From Nymphaea colorata (lineage: Eukaryota; Streptophyta; Magnoliopsida; Nymphaeales; Nymphaeaceae), in assembly GCF_008831285.2 (NCBI RefSeq), contig NC_045138.2, positions 1,003,143 through 1,067,142 on the forward strand: DNA of 64,000 nt, in the 5' to 3' direction. Numbering within the stretch: position 1 is the first letter of the stretch; every line of letters begins with the position of its first letter. Under the pieces are notes generated by a model. The model was not told the DNA's origin. It was given only the letters and a program-made list of their open reading frames with translations, and ran no database searches. Below are positions 22,901-37,200 of this stretch, one piece after another. A program made the translations under genes and the position numbers.

Positions 22901-25900
22901 TTTTTTCATCTTCATCATTTTTGCATAGAGCCAGCTAATACTTCCATTTATGTTCTGTTAATAAACATACTTTTTCAATTGAGTTTGTTTTATTAGATTA
23001 GTAATTAATAAGCTCTTCCTCCCCTTGTCTGATCCTTTATAAACTGCAATGTTAGGTATAGATTTTGCAATTGAATATTTTCTCTTAATTGATTGAAAAA
23101 TAACCATATAGTTTAATGGAAATTGGAAAGTACCGGATCAGAGAGAAGATGAAATTCTCATCTTTGTATTACAAATTATAGGTCCATGAAGAAGCAGCTA
23201 GATGACACACGGAACTTAAAGCGCAAAAGGAGAGCTCCTTGCACTGCTGTAAAGATTCTGCTGTCTCATAGGAACTCTCGCTGGGAGCAAATTTTTCAAG
23301 AACCCTTGATTTCTGGTAAGCTGGTTGTTGTGGTTTGATGTTCAGTGTCATGTATGTGGTCTTGTTTGACATGCATTACTAACATGGTAAGTTGGTTTGG
23401 ACAAGTTGAGAATTTGAAGCGTGAGAGGATGCTTGATTGAAGGCAAAAGGTTACCTACTGCAGAACTTTTGCCAAAAAATGTGGGCCACATATTCTAGCC
23501 AAAATGAGGAAACATTATTGTAAGTCCGCAATGCCACTTTTTGCCATAAAAACGGGACAAAATTTTTTCGCTAAAAGGAAGGGCAAAACGTTTCTTCAGA
23601 TTTTTATTTCCAAAGATTTTGCATAGGCGAAAAATTTTGCCTGGTAAAGCTTTTACCAGCAATCAACTGCCCTTTAAGGGGTGTTAAGTTGATTTGGACT
23701 TAGGAGTTAGGGTTCAGCTGAGTTTAACTTGTGCTTTCATGACTTCTCTGGGACTGAGGGTGGTGCAAAATCAGAATCTATGTCGTGCATGAACTTTTTT
23801 TTCTTTTTTCTTTTCTCTTTATTGTTGTTGCCATGGCTTCAACTGCACTTAAGATACAAAATTAAGCTATGAGATCCACTCTATTCAGGTATGTCTGCAA
23901 AACTTGAGGACTTGTTGAAAAGGAAGCATTTCCCCCCACTGATTGGTCAATCTTCTAGCGAGGTCAATTTTGAACATGGAGAAGCTGAACCTCCTATTAG
24001 AACTCCAGTGGATGAGCTTGAAATCGAACAGCCCAGATGTGAGGTTGGCTACAGTAATGATATCGCTGCTGAAATCCTACCCTCTAAGAACTTTACTCCC
24101 TCAACTGCAGCAACTTTGGAATCAGCAGTTCACACAGAAAATGATTCTAGGATGGGGTTTGATCCTGAAAGAGAAGTACCAGCTTCTGCTGAGCCAAATC
24201 TTTCTGGTATAGATGAATCTGCTATGGATGATGCCCATCAGTTTACTCCAGAAGAGACCCCAGAATTTAGGCTTAGACACAGTTCCGAGGTTAGTTGTTT
24301 CTGAAACTTTTAATATTACAGAAATATACTTTCCATCTCCTATGCCAGTTTCCAGGCAGCATTTCGGGGACATAATTCTAGCTCTTTTCTGGATCATGGT
24401 AATCTCTCGCTTTGGATATGTATATCTGAACACTACTTTGTTGCAGGATCTGGATTGCTTAGAAGCAGATGCCTCTCAAACTGGTAAGATGGAATCATGG
24501 AACACAATAACTTACTCTTGTAATGCTTATTTAGATAGCTATGATCACTTTTTTTTTCCCATTTTGTCGGAATAATTAATGAACTAAAATATTGATCAAA
24601 CTTGTTAAAATTGGCCTGACTGCCTACCGTATTGCAATTCATTACCTGATTGACGAAAGGCTTCAAACTGACCATTTGAAGTTTCCATCAGTTCCATCTA
24701 TTATTAGACAAAATCATTTCATGTGAGCTGTCTCTCCTGTTGCAGGAACTACACTAGACAGGGTTGAAAGCTGGTCTGTGAGAACCAGGTATGTGACACT
24801 ACATGGACCACTCGTTCTTCCTTATGGATAAGGCTAGCCAGTGTCTCTAAAGTTGAACTTTGCGTTAGGGCTGTAGCGCAGTATCTGAAGAAGTCTTTTA
24901 AGGGTCCACTAGATTCGCCAGGAAGGTTGAACTTAAGCAATATTCTGGAAGGACGAAGAAGAAAAGAATGTGCCCGCATGTTCTATGAAGTTTTGGTAAT
25001 AGCTGCATTTTTGCTTGAAGTCATACTTTAGTCAAACATTACTCACATTGTACATGTAATTTTGCTTGCATAAACAGTTAGTTAAACATATGCCTGTTTT
25101 GTAAGTAACTGGACAGAAAAAAACTAATAACAAACATTTTAAGTGAATGAATTTGTCATCATTTTCTTACATTTTTTTTTAATTTTTCAATGCATTACCT
25201 TATTTATATTTGTTTTTTTCCTCGAACTTGAAGTCTAACCACATATGCTAAGGCATTCATCTTATTTGATCTTGTAGGTTTTGAAAAGCAGGGGTTGTAT
25301 TGAACTTTACCAAGAAAAGCCTTACGATGACATCACGATCTCTCAGGCACCTGGTTTGACAAATACTTGCTTGTGACTTGGTTTTTTCAGTTTTGAGGTA
25401 AAGAGCGGGAATCTCTACTTCTGTTTCTTTAGCCTATAGAACAGCAACAGCCAAACTGTGTTCTAGTCTTCCTGCTGAATTTTGCAGAAGCATAATCATT
25501 AATCAAAACTTGTGGAAAAATGTGTTGAACCTTCTATGAAATTTCATCTGATATTTCAAAATTTCATGATTCAAAGACTGATATGAGAAATATATTACAC
25601 CCGAAAGGTCTTTGCTTTGAAATGCCATATTATTGTCCCAATATTACTGGGAAGAAAAGATGTGCTTTGGTGGTACTTTTGTATGTTTTATATATATTCA
25701 TAGTTTTACATAAGCTAAAATATTTTTTTTCCCCTACAAAAGCATTTTGAGAGTACTCTGGTAAGGGGTCTTCTGAAGCTGAGTTGAACAAAGCCGATCT
25801 TGTTTATTCAACTTTCATTTCTACTCAAATGATCCAGTTTATAAGCTCTAGTTAAAACCATCAGAAGCCCAATCTAGTGTCCTAGATCGTTAAAATGAAA

Positions 25901-26303
25901 TTTTAATTTGCAGGAATTAGAACAAAACTTAAACTCCTATGCAGATTGAAATATTTTGCCTTTCCAGAAAAATCAAATTTGTTTATACGACAAAAAAGTT
26001 TGTAAAATGGGCACATGATCTAATTACCTATCACTTTATGAACCTTACCAAGTTTATGATAAAGCTAAAGTAAGCGATGTTGCAAATCATGTAGTGATCT
26101 ACAGTCATGCCTGCAACATATTAATTTTATTGACAATACCATGCTGCCTCAGCTTTTTCCCTCTACCTTCTCTAATCTCTATATCTTGTTACACCTTTAA
26201 CTATTCTTTCCTTCTGATAACCGGTGTAGTATCTTTTTTGCAGCTTGCTATCCAGGGAGCTGAGATTTTTGTACAGGAGCCGGAAATTGTTCCACAAGTT
26301 TGA
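19979..26303 (+). CDS. RAD21/SCC1-type alpha-kleisin cohesin subunit (SYN family)
   Basis: Fourteen exons join in frame (about 635 residues): 19979-20102, 20883-21147, 21243-21289, 21700-21749, 21821-21888, 22254-22636, 22760-22859, 23182-23315, 23889-24289, 24447-24483, 24746-24788, 24869-24995, 25278-25346 and 26244-26303. The kleisin closes the SMC1-SMC3 cohesin ring and is cut by separase at anaphase. The N-terminal domain is diagnostic: MFYSHFILARKGPLGTVWMA, then IMFPEVPIALRLSGHLLLGV. The middle is acidic and divergent. EMEIMR at about 230-235 fits the separase pattern [D/E]xExxR. The C-terminal winged helix is represented by CARMFYEVLVLKSRG. It is shorter than the longer plant RAD21 paralogues; I cannot name the paralogue. 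The last junction is uncertain: it needs a GC donor after 25346, otherwise translation runs to TGA at 25374-25376. Confidence 0.92.
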
Positions 26304-27308
26304 TCAAGATCACTTTATCTCAGCATCCATCGGTCCCTCTTCATTTTGTTAGTATCTTTTTCTAATAGGTTCTTTTTATTATTTTTAATTAATAATTATG
26401 TAATATAATATATTTATTTATATGCTACCTGCTTTCTTTGCTGAGCATCTTCATGAGTGCAATGAGGCTATCGGGGCATAAAAATATGAAATAAACCGGT
26501 CTTTCTAGATGTCTTTTGTTCGAGTAACGGCGATCGTCTCTTTAGGTGGTTAAGCTTCAAAGGTAGGGCAGTGTGGACCAAATATTGACGGAACTAAATT
26601 GTAAACCTTTTGACCATGCAAGTCTTCATTTGTAAATTCGAGGAAATGTCATTTAGAGTTCTCTCTCTAGACCATAAGCCCAAGAATGAACCTCAGTTTT
26701 TTGAAATTCTTGATACTGGCTCAACTTTTGCTGATAGCTGCCAAATGCGGAACTGGTGAGATTTTGTACTTCTCCATGATAGCATTTTAGGGACAGAAGT
26801 GGGTAGATCTCTCTCAAATCAAGGAGATATTGTCATCTATCTCAGTCTAATTGGGTTTTATTATTATTATTATTATTGAAGTTGTGGCTGCATTTTTAAG
26901 ATAGGCTCATAGCTGGTATTGTCGGACGGTTTGGGGGAGACCGGCGTTCTGGGGTTGCGTTCACCAGTGAGGCCAAGTTCCTTAAAACAGTCATGAACTT
27001 GATTAAGGTTAACATCTGGTGGGACAGAATCAGCGGGTCGTCCTGTCTGAAGAAATTTGATTTTCAAAGACCCCATTTTAGTCCCGTTGAGTCCTGTGTG
27101 CAACTTGGATCAGAAATTCTACGTTTCTAGTGTAGCCGGCAGACGCGCCTCTTAGTACAGCAACAGATCGGTGTGGTTATGTTATGTTTGCAATATGACT
27201 CCGACAGTTGGGATTTTGTATTGTTTCGTCGATATTTTTGCACCGTTTGGACTTAAAACTTATTGAGCATCCTATACCTGTGAAACCAATCAGTTTTTCT
27301 TTTCCTTG

Positions 27309-27567
27309 GAAAATAATGTATATCAATTCAAGATTGAGGCTATAATGTTGTCCCAGTTATTATTCTGTGAATACCTAAGAACGTATTATTTTTTAATATT
27401 TGGGAACTTGACCTCACCAAAAGGGGGTCTGCGGATTCATCTAACCTTACAAAAGTACGTACAAGTCCCCACAGCTTAAAAATCTAATACGCTTTTAGGC
27501 GCAGAATAATAATTGGAACAAAGATTATAGCCTCAATCTTGAACTGATACAATTCTATTTTCTAGAT
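27309..27567. mobile_element. Fold-back element (MITE-like) with long inverted arms
   Basis: The left arm contains TCAAGATTGAGGCTATAAT and the right arm its exact reverse complement, ATTATAGCCTCAATCTTGA (about 27526-27544). Pairing continues inward with mismatches over some 90 bp per arm (left TTATTATTCTGTG, right CGCAGAATAATAA). The unpaired loop is short. No open reading frame and no clear target duplication were seen; the outer borders are approximate. Confidence 0.7.
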
Positions 27568-27639
27568 GAAGCGACACAAAGTCCCAAGAGCGGGAATTAG
27601 TTTGCATGTGAAGAATATAACCTTATGGAACTCATGTCA

Positions 27640-27945
27640 AGAATAAAAACCACAATTTCTGATTTTGGTTTTTAAAATGTTTTTTTTTTGCAATTTAACC
27701 TTATGAATATGATTTTAAGAATGGGATGATGCAAAACGTATACTAAGCTGATGATTTAGATTTTACTGGTGTGTTTATAATAAGAAAAAATGAACTGTTC
27801 CTATAGCATGATAATGAAAAAATCAGCATCTTTTATTAAAACAACTTAGAATCAAAACATGTTTTATATCAAAATAACCTTCATAAACATACTAAGATGT
27901 TTATATTTTATTTGAAATAGTTTTTTAATAAAAAACCAATGGGTC
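27640..27945. repeat. AT-rich dispersed repeat, copy 1
   Basis: Shares order and wording with 55190-55500: an ATATGAT TTTAA block, then TTTATAATAAG AAAAATGAA, then CATGTTTTATATCAAAATAA, then GTTTATATTTTATTT, then a TTTTTAA end. The two copies are in the same orientation. No coding potential; class unknown. Confidence 0.6.
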
Positions 27946-28252
27946 TGGCTTATATATATAGTGTGAGAATACCAACTTGCTGCACCCTGTCCGATAGGGT
28001 GACTGCCTCAATTGCACTTGCGAAGAGAGTCCCTCTACCGTCTCCCCACATTGGGAGAGCAGACGTCATAATTTGCAGTTTAATACATTGGTAAGCAAAT
28101 GGAAGGAAGCATATACAGTACAAGCCCGATTTCAAGAAGAGAGACATTCTTTCTATAATTCTACGTGGATGGGTATATTTACAGGTGCATTTAATTGATA
28201 CAAGAGGATTACAATGAACCGTATTAAATGAATATGGCAAAAATAACAAAAT

Positions 28253-31200
28253 TCAAGGGAGCGACATGGGTGGTTTCCAATCATGGAATGGGATCAAATT
28301 TCTGTTTACAACAGAGCCATTGTGAAGCCAAAACGTTTCCGCCGATTGATGGAAGCTTCTCACCTTCCTCTGAAGCTCCCACATGATCCCAAGCATGGCT
28401 GAGCAGGGCTGTGTTTCTGGAGCATACACCCACAAGCACCTAACAAGTCGTCCACGTGATATCATTTCTTGAATCTCTTTGTCTGCATGTGAAACAAAGA
28501 AATCAGACACCTCCGCAGTTCATATTCATAAGATTTTGTCGTACATCGCATTGGGCATAGGGGTGCATGGTTTTGGAGCTACAAGTAGCTAGAATTTTTT
28601 TTGGATGCGAGAATGGCCTACATCAAGAGTTTGGGCGTGATTGTTTTGTAAATCAACATTCAATCAAGAGTTTCCGGTTTTTGCTAAATGGCCAACTTGA
28701 CTTGGATTTGGTAGACCATCTTTGCTTTAACAATTTTCGTAACTTGAATATCACATAAAATGATTAGCTGCCATAATCTAATAGACTTGTTCATACAAGC
28801 CTAAACAGATGAATTGATCCAACTTTTACTGTGGTTGCTCAAAAGGCAAAAGCAAATTAAAGCAGACAATCAAGCAATTTGGAGGATTCTTACCTGATAT
28901 GGATTCCAGATACTCTAGAAGTTCAATTCCAATTCGACTAGCTGGCCACTTGATCGATATCTGGGTATAGTCAATGATATTCTGGAAAGGCAATTCCACC
29001 TGGTCTGACAGGATAACAGGAACACACTCCTGTTGACGTTCAACAAGAGCACAGGTTATTGGATTCGTTATTCTGTAACAACACGTGACCAGCATAACTA
29101 ACCCCACAAAATAATCATTGTTTAGAAAATACACATATAAAATAGGCATGCAACAAAATACGAGATTTTTTATTCAGTTATGCAAGATGTGACTGTTAAA
29201 TTGATCCACAAAAGAATCACACCACCTAAGAAGTGCATGAGGGCACCTATTGAAGCACCAGGTAATCAATATAGCGACAGCATGAGCACATAAGTGCAAA
29301 ATCACACAAACATGAATTTGGAGACAAATATGTACACGTGGATCTAAGCTTTCCTTTTTATTTCGATAATAAGGCAGCCAAATATCTAAAATGGGCAAAA
29401 TGTACATGCGTATCTAAGCATCAAAGTTTCTATTTTATGGTTCCACAGTTAGGCGTCTGAATATAGCATAAAAGTGAGTGCAATTATGATAAGAAATGAG
29501 AGATTACCACAAAAAAAGCTTCATAGAAACGAAGAGTCCATGAAGATTCGCCACGTGGAGACAGACAAAATTTTGCATTGCGCAGGTGTTGAAAATATTC
29601 CACTTTTCCAAGTTTGTTTGGTCCAGTCAGCTTCAATTCAGGGGCCTCCAGCTACACCAAAAATGAATATGTATGATAATCACCAAAAAATATAGAAAAT
29701 CATACAAGGTGTAATGGAAAAAAAGAAAGGGTTAATGAACGAACTCCAATGGAATAGGAAACTGAAACACATTTGACACTGGCAAGGCTGATCAGAAGTC
29801 AGCCTGTGTTACACCAACAAGTTGCTTAAGGTCAATCACAGAATAGGCCTAACATGCCCTGGTAATTAAATAATGAATAATTCCATATGCTTCCAATAAA
29901 ACTTTCTGCATCTAATAGGTGACACCATCTCATTGTTAAACAGAGACGGTTTCTCTAGTTGGCCTTCTTTAGCAATAAATGGAAGCCAATTTCACTTGTA
30001 TAAAGAAATTTTTTTTAGCATTTTTCATAATTGGCCTACCCGTCTGATATGCAAAAGTTTGTGATAATCTGATTTCCTTAATATTTCATGAAAGAAGGAG
30101 ATACAGCAAAAAAATAAAAACAAGAAGCGTGCATTTATTGGACATTGACAATCGGTAAGTTCTAGGTCCACCTTCTATTCTCCATGCTATATCATATGCT
30201 TCATTGTATTTTAGCCCACTATCAAGGACATGAATGGGCAAACACGATTAAATATTCATGGGCAAGCACATCCGTATACCTGCATCTAGAACGGAGCAAA
30301 TACACGCGGCAATTTCAAACACATTTACACAGGTGCACATGCACGTATCCTCTTTGACACATTTTTCAGCTTATGTAAAGGATTCAATCCTGAGTTTAAG
30401 TAGTGCAACGGCAATATAGAAGGTTCCCTTTTATCCCCTTCGCATTACCAAGATTTCCATGAGTTTTTAACACGTCCCTGGGCTTATGGAATATGATTTA
30501 TTCAGAGATGGATGTGCATGTCTACTACTAATTCTTTACGCTTTATTATAGTATGAGATCAGGATAGAATTTGGGTGTCAGAGATTATAATAAAAGGCAT
30601 GAATATACAGTGCTGTTAATTTGAGCCATCCATGATAGCTAATTGAGTTGTCCAGTCTTGCACACCTAGTTAGATCACCGGTTCATGGGTTATTGGGAGA
30701 AAAACACATTTGAATATGAACACTTTATGTATGCATGTATCAGTACATACATACATACATACATATAGAGATTCTAGTAATGATCCTTACATTAAGCAAT
30801 AAATAGAATAGCTAATTTATGTTACAATATGTGACTGATGATCCAGAAAACTCCAATATGGTATACTGCACCATGTTGCAAGGAAGAAAAACCAACCTTG
30901 TCTGGGAATGCTTTAGCAAGCTCTAACAACTGAAGACGGCCAATCTTGCCCTGCGCTCGACCCAAGAAGTTTGTTAAATGTTTCCTCTTTGATAGTGGGA
31001 GGGGTTGGACCATGGTGGTGCCAGAAAATTTTGTCATCCCATCATCAACATTTCCTGGAATAATGATGTCCTTCCAAGTATCAAAAGCAGTTCTGTCTCT
31101 CTTATCTGTCCGATCACCCTATATTAATGCAAGAAGGTTGTCATGTTCAGACCATAGTTAGCAAGATTCAACAAAAGAGCAGAGAACCAAATGTGCTTAG

Positions 31201-34200
31201 CCTCAAAGTTCTCTGTGCTTTCTTGGTATCCATTGTCACAGAATGGTTGTTTCAGCTTTTAAATCCAAGGATGTCTATATTTGCTGTTAAAAGTTTACAT
31301 GCTTGAAAAATGTAAAAGCAATTAAAAATCATGAGTCTTGCAATCTCACCAACTTTTGCTAAATACAATTGCTGGGTTACCAAGAAGACAAACTAATTAC
31401 TTGTTATCACACTCAGAACATGCCTGGATTAAAATGGACATGCAATCAGTAGCATCACTAAAACTTTGTAATTGATTCCAACTGGAAGTCTGCCATGACA
31501 ATGTAGCAAGATGATTTCTGAAAGGAAAGGATATAGACTTACTGGAACTATTACATTCTAGTATAAAGTAATAAAAAATGCTACTTAGAGATGTTCTTTA
31601 TGTGGAATACTACAATTAGTGCTCAAAAGTAACTCATTCAGCAAAAAGTTGTCATCCAACATAGTAAATGAATTATACCTCTGGAGAGAGAATGATGGAT
31701 CGATTTAAATATGTTGCCCAAGACCGAAACAGATGAGCACCAGCACCACTGCAGAGCAAAGAAGATCAATCATTCAGCCACCTACAGATCTAGATAATTT
31801 ATGACACAATAAAATAAAAAGTTAGCATGAAATTTCTGTAAGAGTACAGTTTCTTAAATGAAAATAGAGAAGGTAACTTTTGACTTCTCTCTGTGCCATG
31901 TAAAATTAAGTTTATGAGATTTCCACAAACATATCTTAAAGGTACTACACAAGCGAGAAGGATACACTTTTGTCAGGCCAACCAATCAAACATAAGCTCA
32001 AGTTATTGCACAACAAGGCCTAATGCAGCAATAAATCAGAAGGCCGACAGCCAACAGGACTGCAGCATGTCCAACCTTAGGTGCAGATCTAATTGGGATT
32101 TATTTGTCCATAAAGATTAAGGAGGGCAGTTGATCTTATCATGGAATGTGATGCCCATTTAGTCTCAATAGTTTGGTTACACTTCATGTAAAAACAATTT
32201 TTATCTCAATCTGCTACATGTGGAACAGATCCATAGCCTTCTGCAGTACGACATGAATCTATCTAACTTCAAATAGACTAGGGTTGCCTTAATCAGAACT
32301 TAAAAGTTTTGCAAGTTAATATGACCCTTGTCATAATATGTGTTGCAGTGTAGAATAGGGTTGGATACCTGAATCTACCATGTGGCATGTGTGTCTCAAT
32401 GTAAAGGATAATCAACAAAAAAAAAAAAAAAAAAGAGGTATATCTATTCATTTTAAAGGGTTCAGATACCTTGGAAAGACAAAAATGTGATCACGTCCAC
32501 CAGAAAGCCTGAAATAAGGCATTTGACTAAGGATCTGGCAAAAAAATAAAAAGTATCAACGTGAAAGGAACATAACCAACCACAACCTTCCCTAACAAAA
32601 GGAACAATAATCAGAAAAGAAACTAGATATTTGATCACACCTCTCATGAAGAAAAACACAGCCTTACTCAGCATCTTGTTTTTGAATACATATGATAAAA
32701 CCTTTAAATTCAGAAAGTGCAAAAAAAAAAAGGCAGGTAAAGATAAAAAGAAGGAAAGAAGAGTATGCAAAACATGTGCCAAGTAACTTGGCTTCTTATA
32801 TGATAATTTAAATCAGAGCCACAGATATCTCTTTTTATTTTTTCCTTGGACAAAGCGTGATATTAGCATTAACAAAGAGAAAACGAAAAAAGTGTGAAAA
32901 GGACACATTTTTTTCAGAAAGACGTGAAAGAAGTTTAATGCACTATGATTGTGCTTTTTCGCATCTTGTATTCCAGTTGCTGAAGCTGTTTATAAACTTT
33001 TCTTAGTTGTGTATTTGCCAGTTTCCATTTTCTAATTTTCATTTGTAACTTTTCTAGTTTGATATATTGGATATACCTCATGATACTGAGTGCTATGTTA
33101 GTCCTAAACTCCTAGTTGTCATCGTTGAAACTTTGTACTTAAATGAAATTATTTAATGTCATTTTTATCATCACTTAAACAAGGCTTTATTATATTATCT
33201 AGTTATTTTATTGTCTTATTAATTTCTCATACTTAGTTTTTTAGGATCCTTTCATTTTTTTACATTGCCTATATTTTCTGGGAAAAACAACTTCGCCAAA
33301 AGTACCCGAGCAAAACCTCATTGTCAAAAAACCTGAAAACAATATTTGTAGCTACAAGTAAACAAATGAAAGCATGAGAAGAAAGAAGAAACAAGAACAA
33401 ACTAACCTTAACATATGTTTGGTTGATCTCTTTGTCAGTAAGGCCACCCATCATCCTCACACATTTAACATAAGAAGGGACAAAGAATAGCTGGGCTTTC
33501 TGTTTGTCCAATGTACGGAAGCTTGATTTCAGAAGCAGCTGATGGATTTTCACCTAACAAAGTGACCAAGACCATGTCATCTATAGATAGAAAAACAATC
33601 ATGAGGATACTACCTTTAGCATAGTAAATCAACAATGAATCTTACTTTATGTACTAATTGATATTTCATGTAACTATTATCCCAATAGTTCCCATTTACT
33701 CAAAATGGACATGCCGCATCTTTCAAAATAGAATAGCTGGATGGAAGTCTTCAACATAATGTTCCACCTATCAAACCTTGCTCTTGAAAATTCTCCACAT
33801 TTCCTAGTGCAAGCTATGAACATGAAAAACTCGTGAAGAAAACCTTTCACTATGGAATAGAATGGCTACGAGAGGGAATAATTGTTCACTATGGAACACA
33901 ATGGCTTGCTACAATGAGGAACATATTCAAAGAGGCAGAGTTCTCCTTGGTAATCAATTGTACAATCAAAACTTATAAAATCAGGGATGTGCACTGTTGA
34001 GTTTGTGAATTTATTATATAGACAGGACAACTAATCTGTATCTCTTCGCTGTGTCATCTTTAAGCAACATCAGTGCTTGCCTCATGGATTGAGGCATGGA
34101 TGCAAAAGAGGCAAATTTGAGAAACTTAAATGTTTGAGAATACAACAGAAAGCTGCTGATGCAGGTCTGCAGACTGTGAAAGAGAAAACAATGGAGACCA

Positions 34201-37200
34201 GGTACATTTTAATTGAATGGGCCATGTTTGACGGTTTTACCTAAGGGCATGTTTTAGAGTTGGTGGACACAAATTTTTTTAATGCTAAAATGTGGTGATT
34301 TAATGTCAGGTTGAGTTATATACTTTCTCTAGCTTTTCACACATTACAGTAAAAGGATAGTCATATCCTTGAACCATAACAAAAAGTATTTCCATACATT
34401 GGATAGTAAGAAGGACACCTTCTTCCCAATAATCGTGACCAAACAACTGCGCAGCATGTTGAATATCCTGTGCCCATTCTAATTAACTATATCAAATGCC
34501 AATGAAGATGCAACAAATTTGTATCGACAACTGTACGGCATGTTGAATATCTTGTGGCTAATCTAATTAACTATATCAAATGCCAATGAAGATGCAACAA
34601 ATTTGTATTCTATAAATAAAACTATAAAAGCATTTGGAAGCTATTATAACTTAAATTTTTTGGTGGGTTCTTTGTGATCAAATTACTTTAGTGGTGATTT
34701 CATCATGGCTGTCAAGTTTCACCACCTCATCACTATGGAGTGCAACCTTGTACCTCAAAACATTTTAGCTGCTCAAAATTCAATTGGCAGTCATTCCATT
34801 TGGTTTTCACTTCTTTCTGCTTATCATTTGGTCTTGCCAATGTTCATATTGGTTTGATCCAATCAATCAGATGACTGAAGTAATTAGCTTATACAAAAAA
34901 CCACAAAATAATGATTTGCAAGGAAGTAAAGAAAACAATACCAATTCAATGCAAAGGACCACTCAGACTTTTCAAGTCCTTATGTTTATCTGATCGACAT
35001 GCATCTCTAGCAACCTTGCCTTTCAAAGGAGAAGAAGCATGGCATACATCACCGCAGTCAAAATTCACAAGCTAATACAATTGAATAAAGATGTTATGCA
35101 TTGTGGCTCACTTTGAGGTTGCAATGTACATAACAGATACCAACATATATTAGAAAGAGCGAAAATGGAAAAAAAGAAAGCAAAGTTGATTAATCTTATC
35201 TCGTTCATGATGTGGCAACTTGGTTAGTTCTAGTAGCCTACAGTCTATGTCCTAATTGTTAAGTAAGAAGCACCATACTACAACCTACGTGGCAAGAAAA
35301 AGCAGTGTTGTACGTATCGTATCCTAAATCATAGTGGTACGTGGGAGAGCCCACATACCCGGACCAGCGTACCTGTACCTGGACTGGGTATGTTTGGATT
35401 GGTTCCAGGTCAGAACCGATCCAAATCACAAAAAAAACATTGTCTTGGTCTATTTATGTTTTTTTTATGAGATTATATGTAAGAACTATGAAAGGAACAT
35501 TGTCTTAGTGATGCGATGATGTCAATTTTGTTTTTTAAAATGAAAAGTATATAATTATCGCCATACCGCAATACCAAGATTGGCAAAAACGTCGTACCCG
35601 CTTCCCCATACCGTACCAGCACTCACACCCATACCTATGTGACATAGAACGTATGGTACGAGGCCGTATCGTACGATACGTACCGTCATCTTTTAAATTT
35701 ACGATACGATATACCACCTGTATCGCAAACAGGTGATGTATCGTATGTGTATATCATGTATCGTGCGATACATCCTGTATCACATGACACATGTCTATTT
35801 TGAAAAATATGGGGTTAAAACCACCCATTTTCAAACTAATTCTTAAACCTTGCCTCCCTCTTCATTTATGAACATATCTAATAGTTGAAAGAAGGGGAGA
35901 TTGTGACAATTTTCAAAAGAACTAATCACCATGAAACGTCAATTTGAGGGCAGATTTATGCATGGATGATTGATTCTTGATTAGATAAAGAGGGTTTATA
36001 TCTTCAACGAAAGATGAAAATGAGAATGAGATGATAAAGATTACGAAAGAAGTTGTTTTCATTTGTTATTTGCATTAACATTGAACAATTTTGTTTTGTG
36101 ATGTGATGTGATGTATAGTGTACGTAAAACTTGGTTTTTGATGTGTTATGGATCTTATGACTTACTTATGAGTTATTATGCAGATTATCTTATAAATTAT
36201 GTTTCGTAATGTCTTAGTTCATGTTGTGTTACTATATGATATTATGACCACTTACTAATGTTTGTGAAGTAACTTCATACCTATATTAAGCCTGCCATTA
36301 TGTATAACATGTTTTTTCATTAAAAAACATAATTTTTTATTTATTTGCTTTTTCTCTATTTTTTCTATTCTTGAATTAAAAAATAAAGATACACCTACGA
36401 TACATTACTATACTTTACGATACAAGGTATCTATTGGCCGGACAGATACGGCTTAAAGTAGGCTTTTTACAACATTGAGAAAAATAACAACAACCCTCCG
36501 AAATGCAATCTTAAAGAGCCGAAAAGAGGAGGGAAACATTAAATTTATCAATCTTGTCTTGCTCAAAATGTGGCAACTTGCATAAGACATTTTGATAATC
36601 TATAGTCTACGTGTCAATTAAGAAGCATCATGCTGCCCATTAAATGAGATGAAGAAGAAGAAACAACAACGCTCCACTGAAGTACAATCCTAAAGAACCA
36701 AAATAGGGAAAGCGGAAGTAAGTTCATCAATCTTGTCAAGTTCAAAATCTGCAAATTGGTTATATAAGTGGTCCTAATAGCCTAAAACTACGTGTTAAGA
36801 AGCACCATAGTAAAACTACGTGTTAAGAAGCACCATAGTGCTCACTAAATGTGGCGAAGAAGAAGAAGAACGACAACTAAACTCCACTGAAGTACAAACC
36901 TTGTCGCCAGAGACATAAGATAGATTCTCCATCATGAAAGAAGAAAGCTGGATGTCCCAAACTCTATTCGAGGAACTGGATTTGGCCACTATGAAATTTT
37001 CATGTCTAAAGGACGAAAAATAGGATTTCGGGAAGAAAGCAATTCGTTGTACTAATAAAGCTTCAACACGTTAAAAAATTAACAAATATCAATCAATTCT
37101 CATGCGAAAAAGGAATAAAATCCAACGAAAATCACCTGAGTTCCCCATTGACCCTTAACACACATCTCCGCAGTGATCTTACCGTCCCTCCCGTGCATCA

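Larger units (their letters stand above)
26304..28252. other. Spacer between RAD21 and the GT47 gene, repeat-bearing
   Basis: Both genes end into this region, so both 3' UTRs lie here. It holds a short (TTA)n at about 26857-26876, a possible orphan minus-strand exon at 26880-27055 (see findings), a fold-back element at 27309-27567 and an AT-rich dispersed repeat at 27640-27945. Confidence 0.6.
35181..36905. repeat. About 175-bp tandem repeat, three units, in GT47 intron 1
   Basis: Unit starts are near 35185, 36541 and 36721. Each has a TCAATCTTGTC / TTAATCTTATC block, ATGTGGCAACTTG, TACGTG, TTAAGAAGCACCAT and CTCCACTGAAGTACAA or CTCCGAAATGCAA. The first unit is split by the hAT element at 35303-36477; removing that element restores a unit of about 173 bp. 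Within the third unit a 28-bp segment is itself exactly duplicated (36784-36811 and 36812-36839). Confidence 0.8.
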
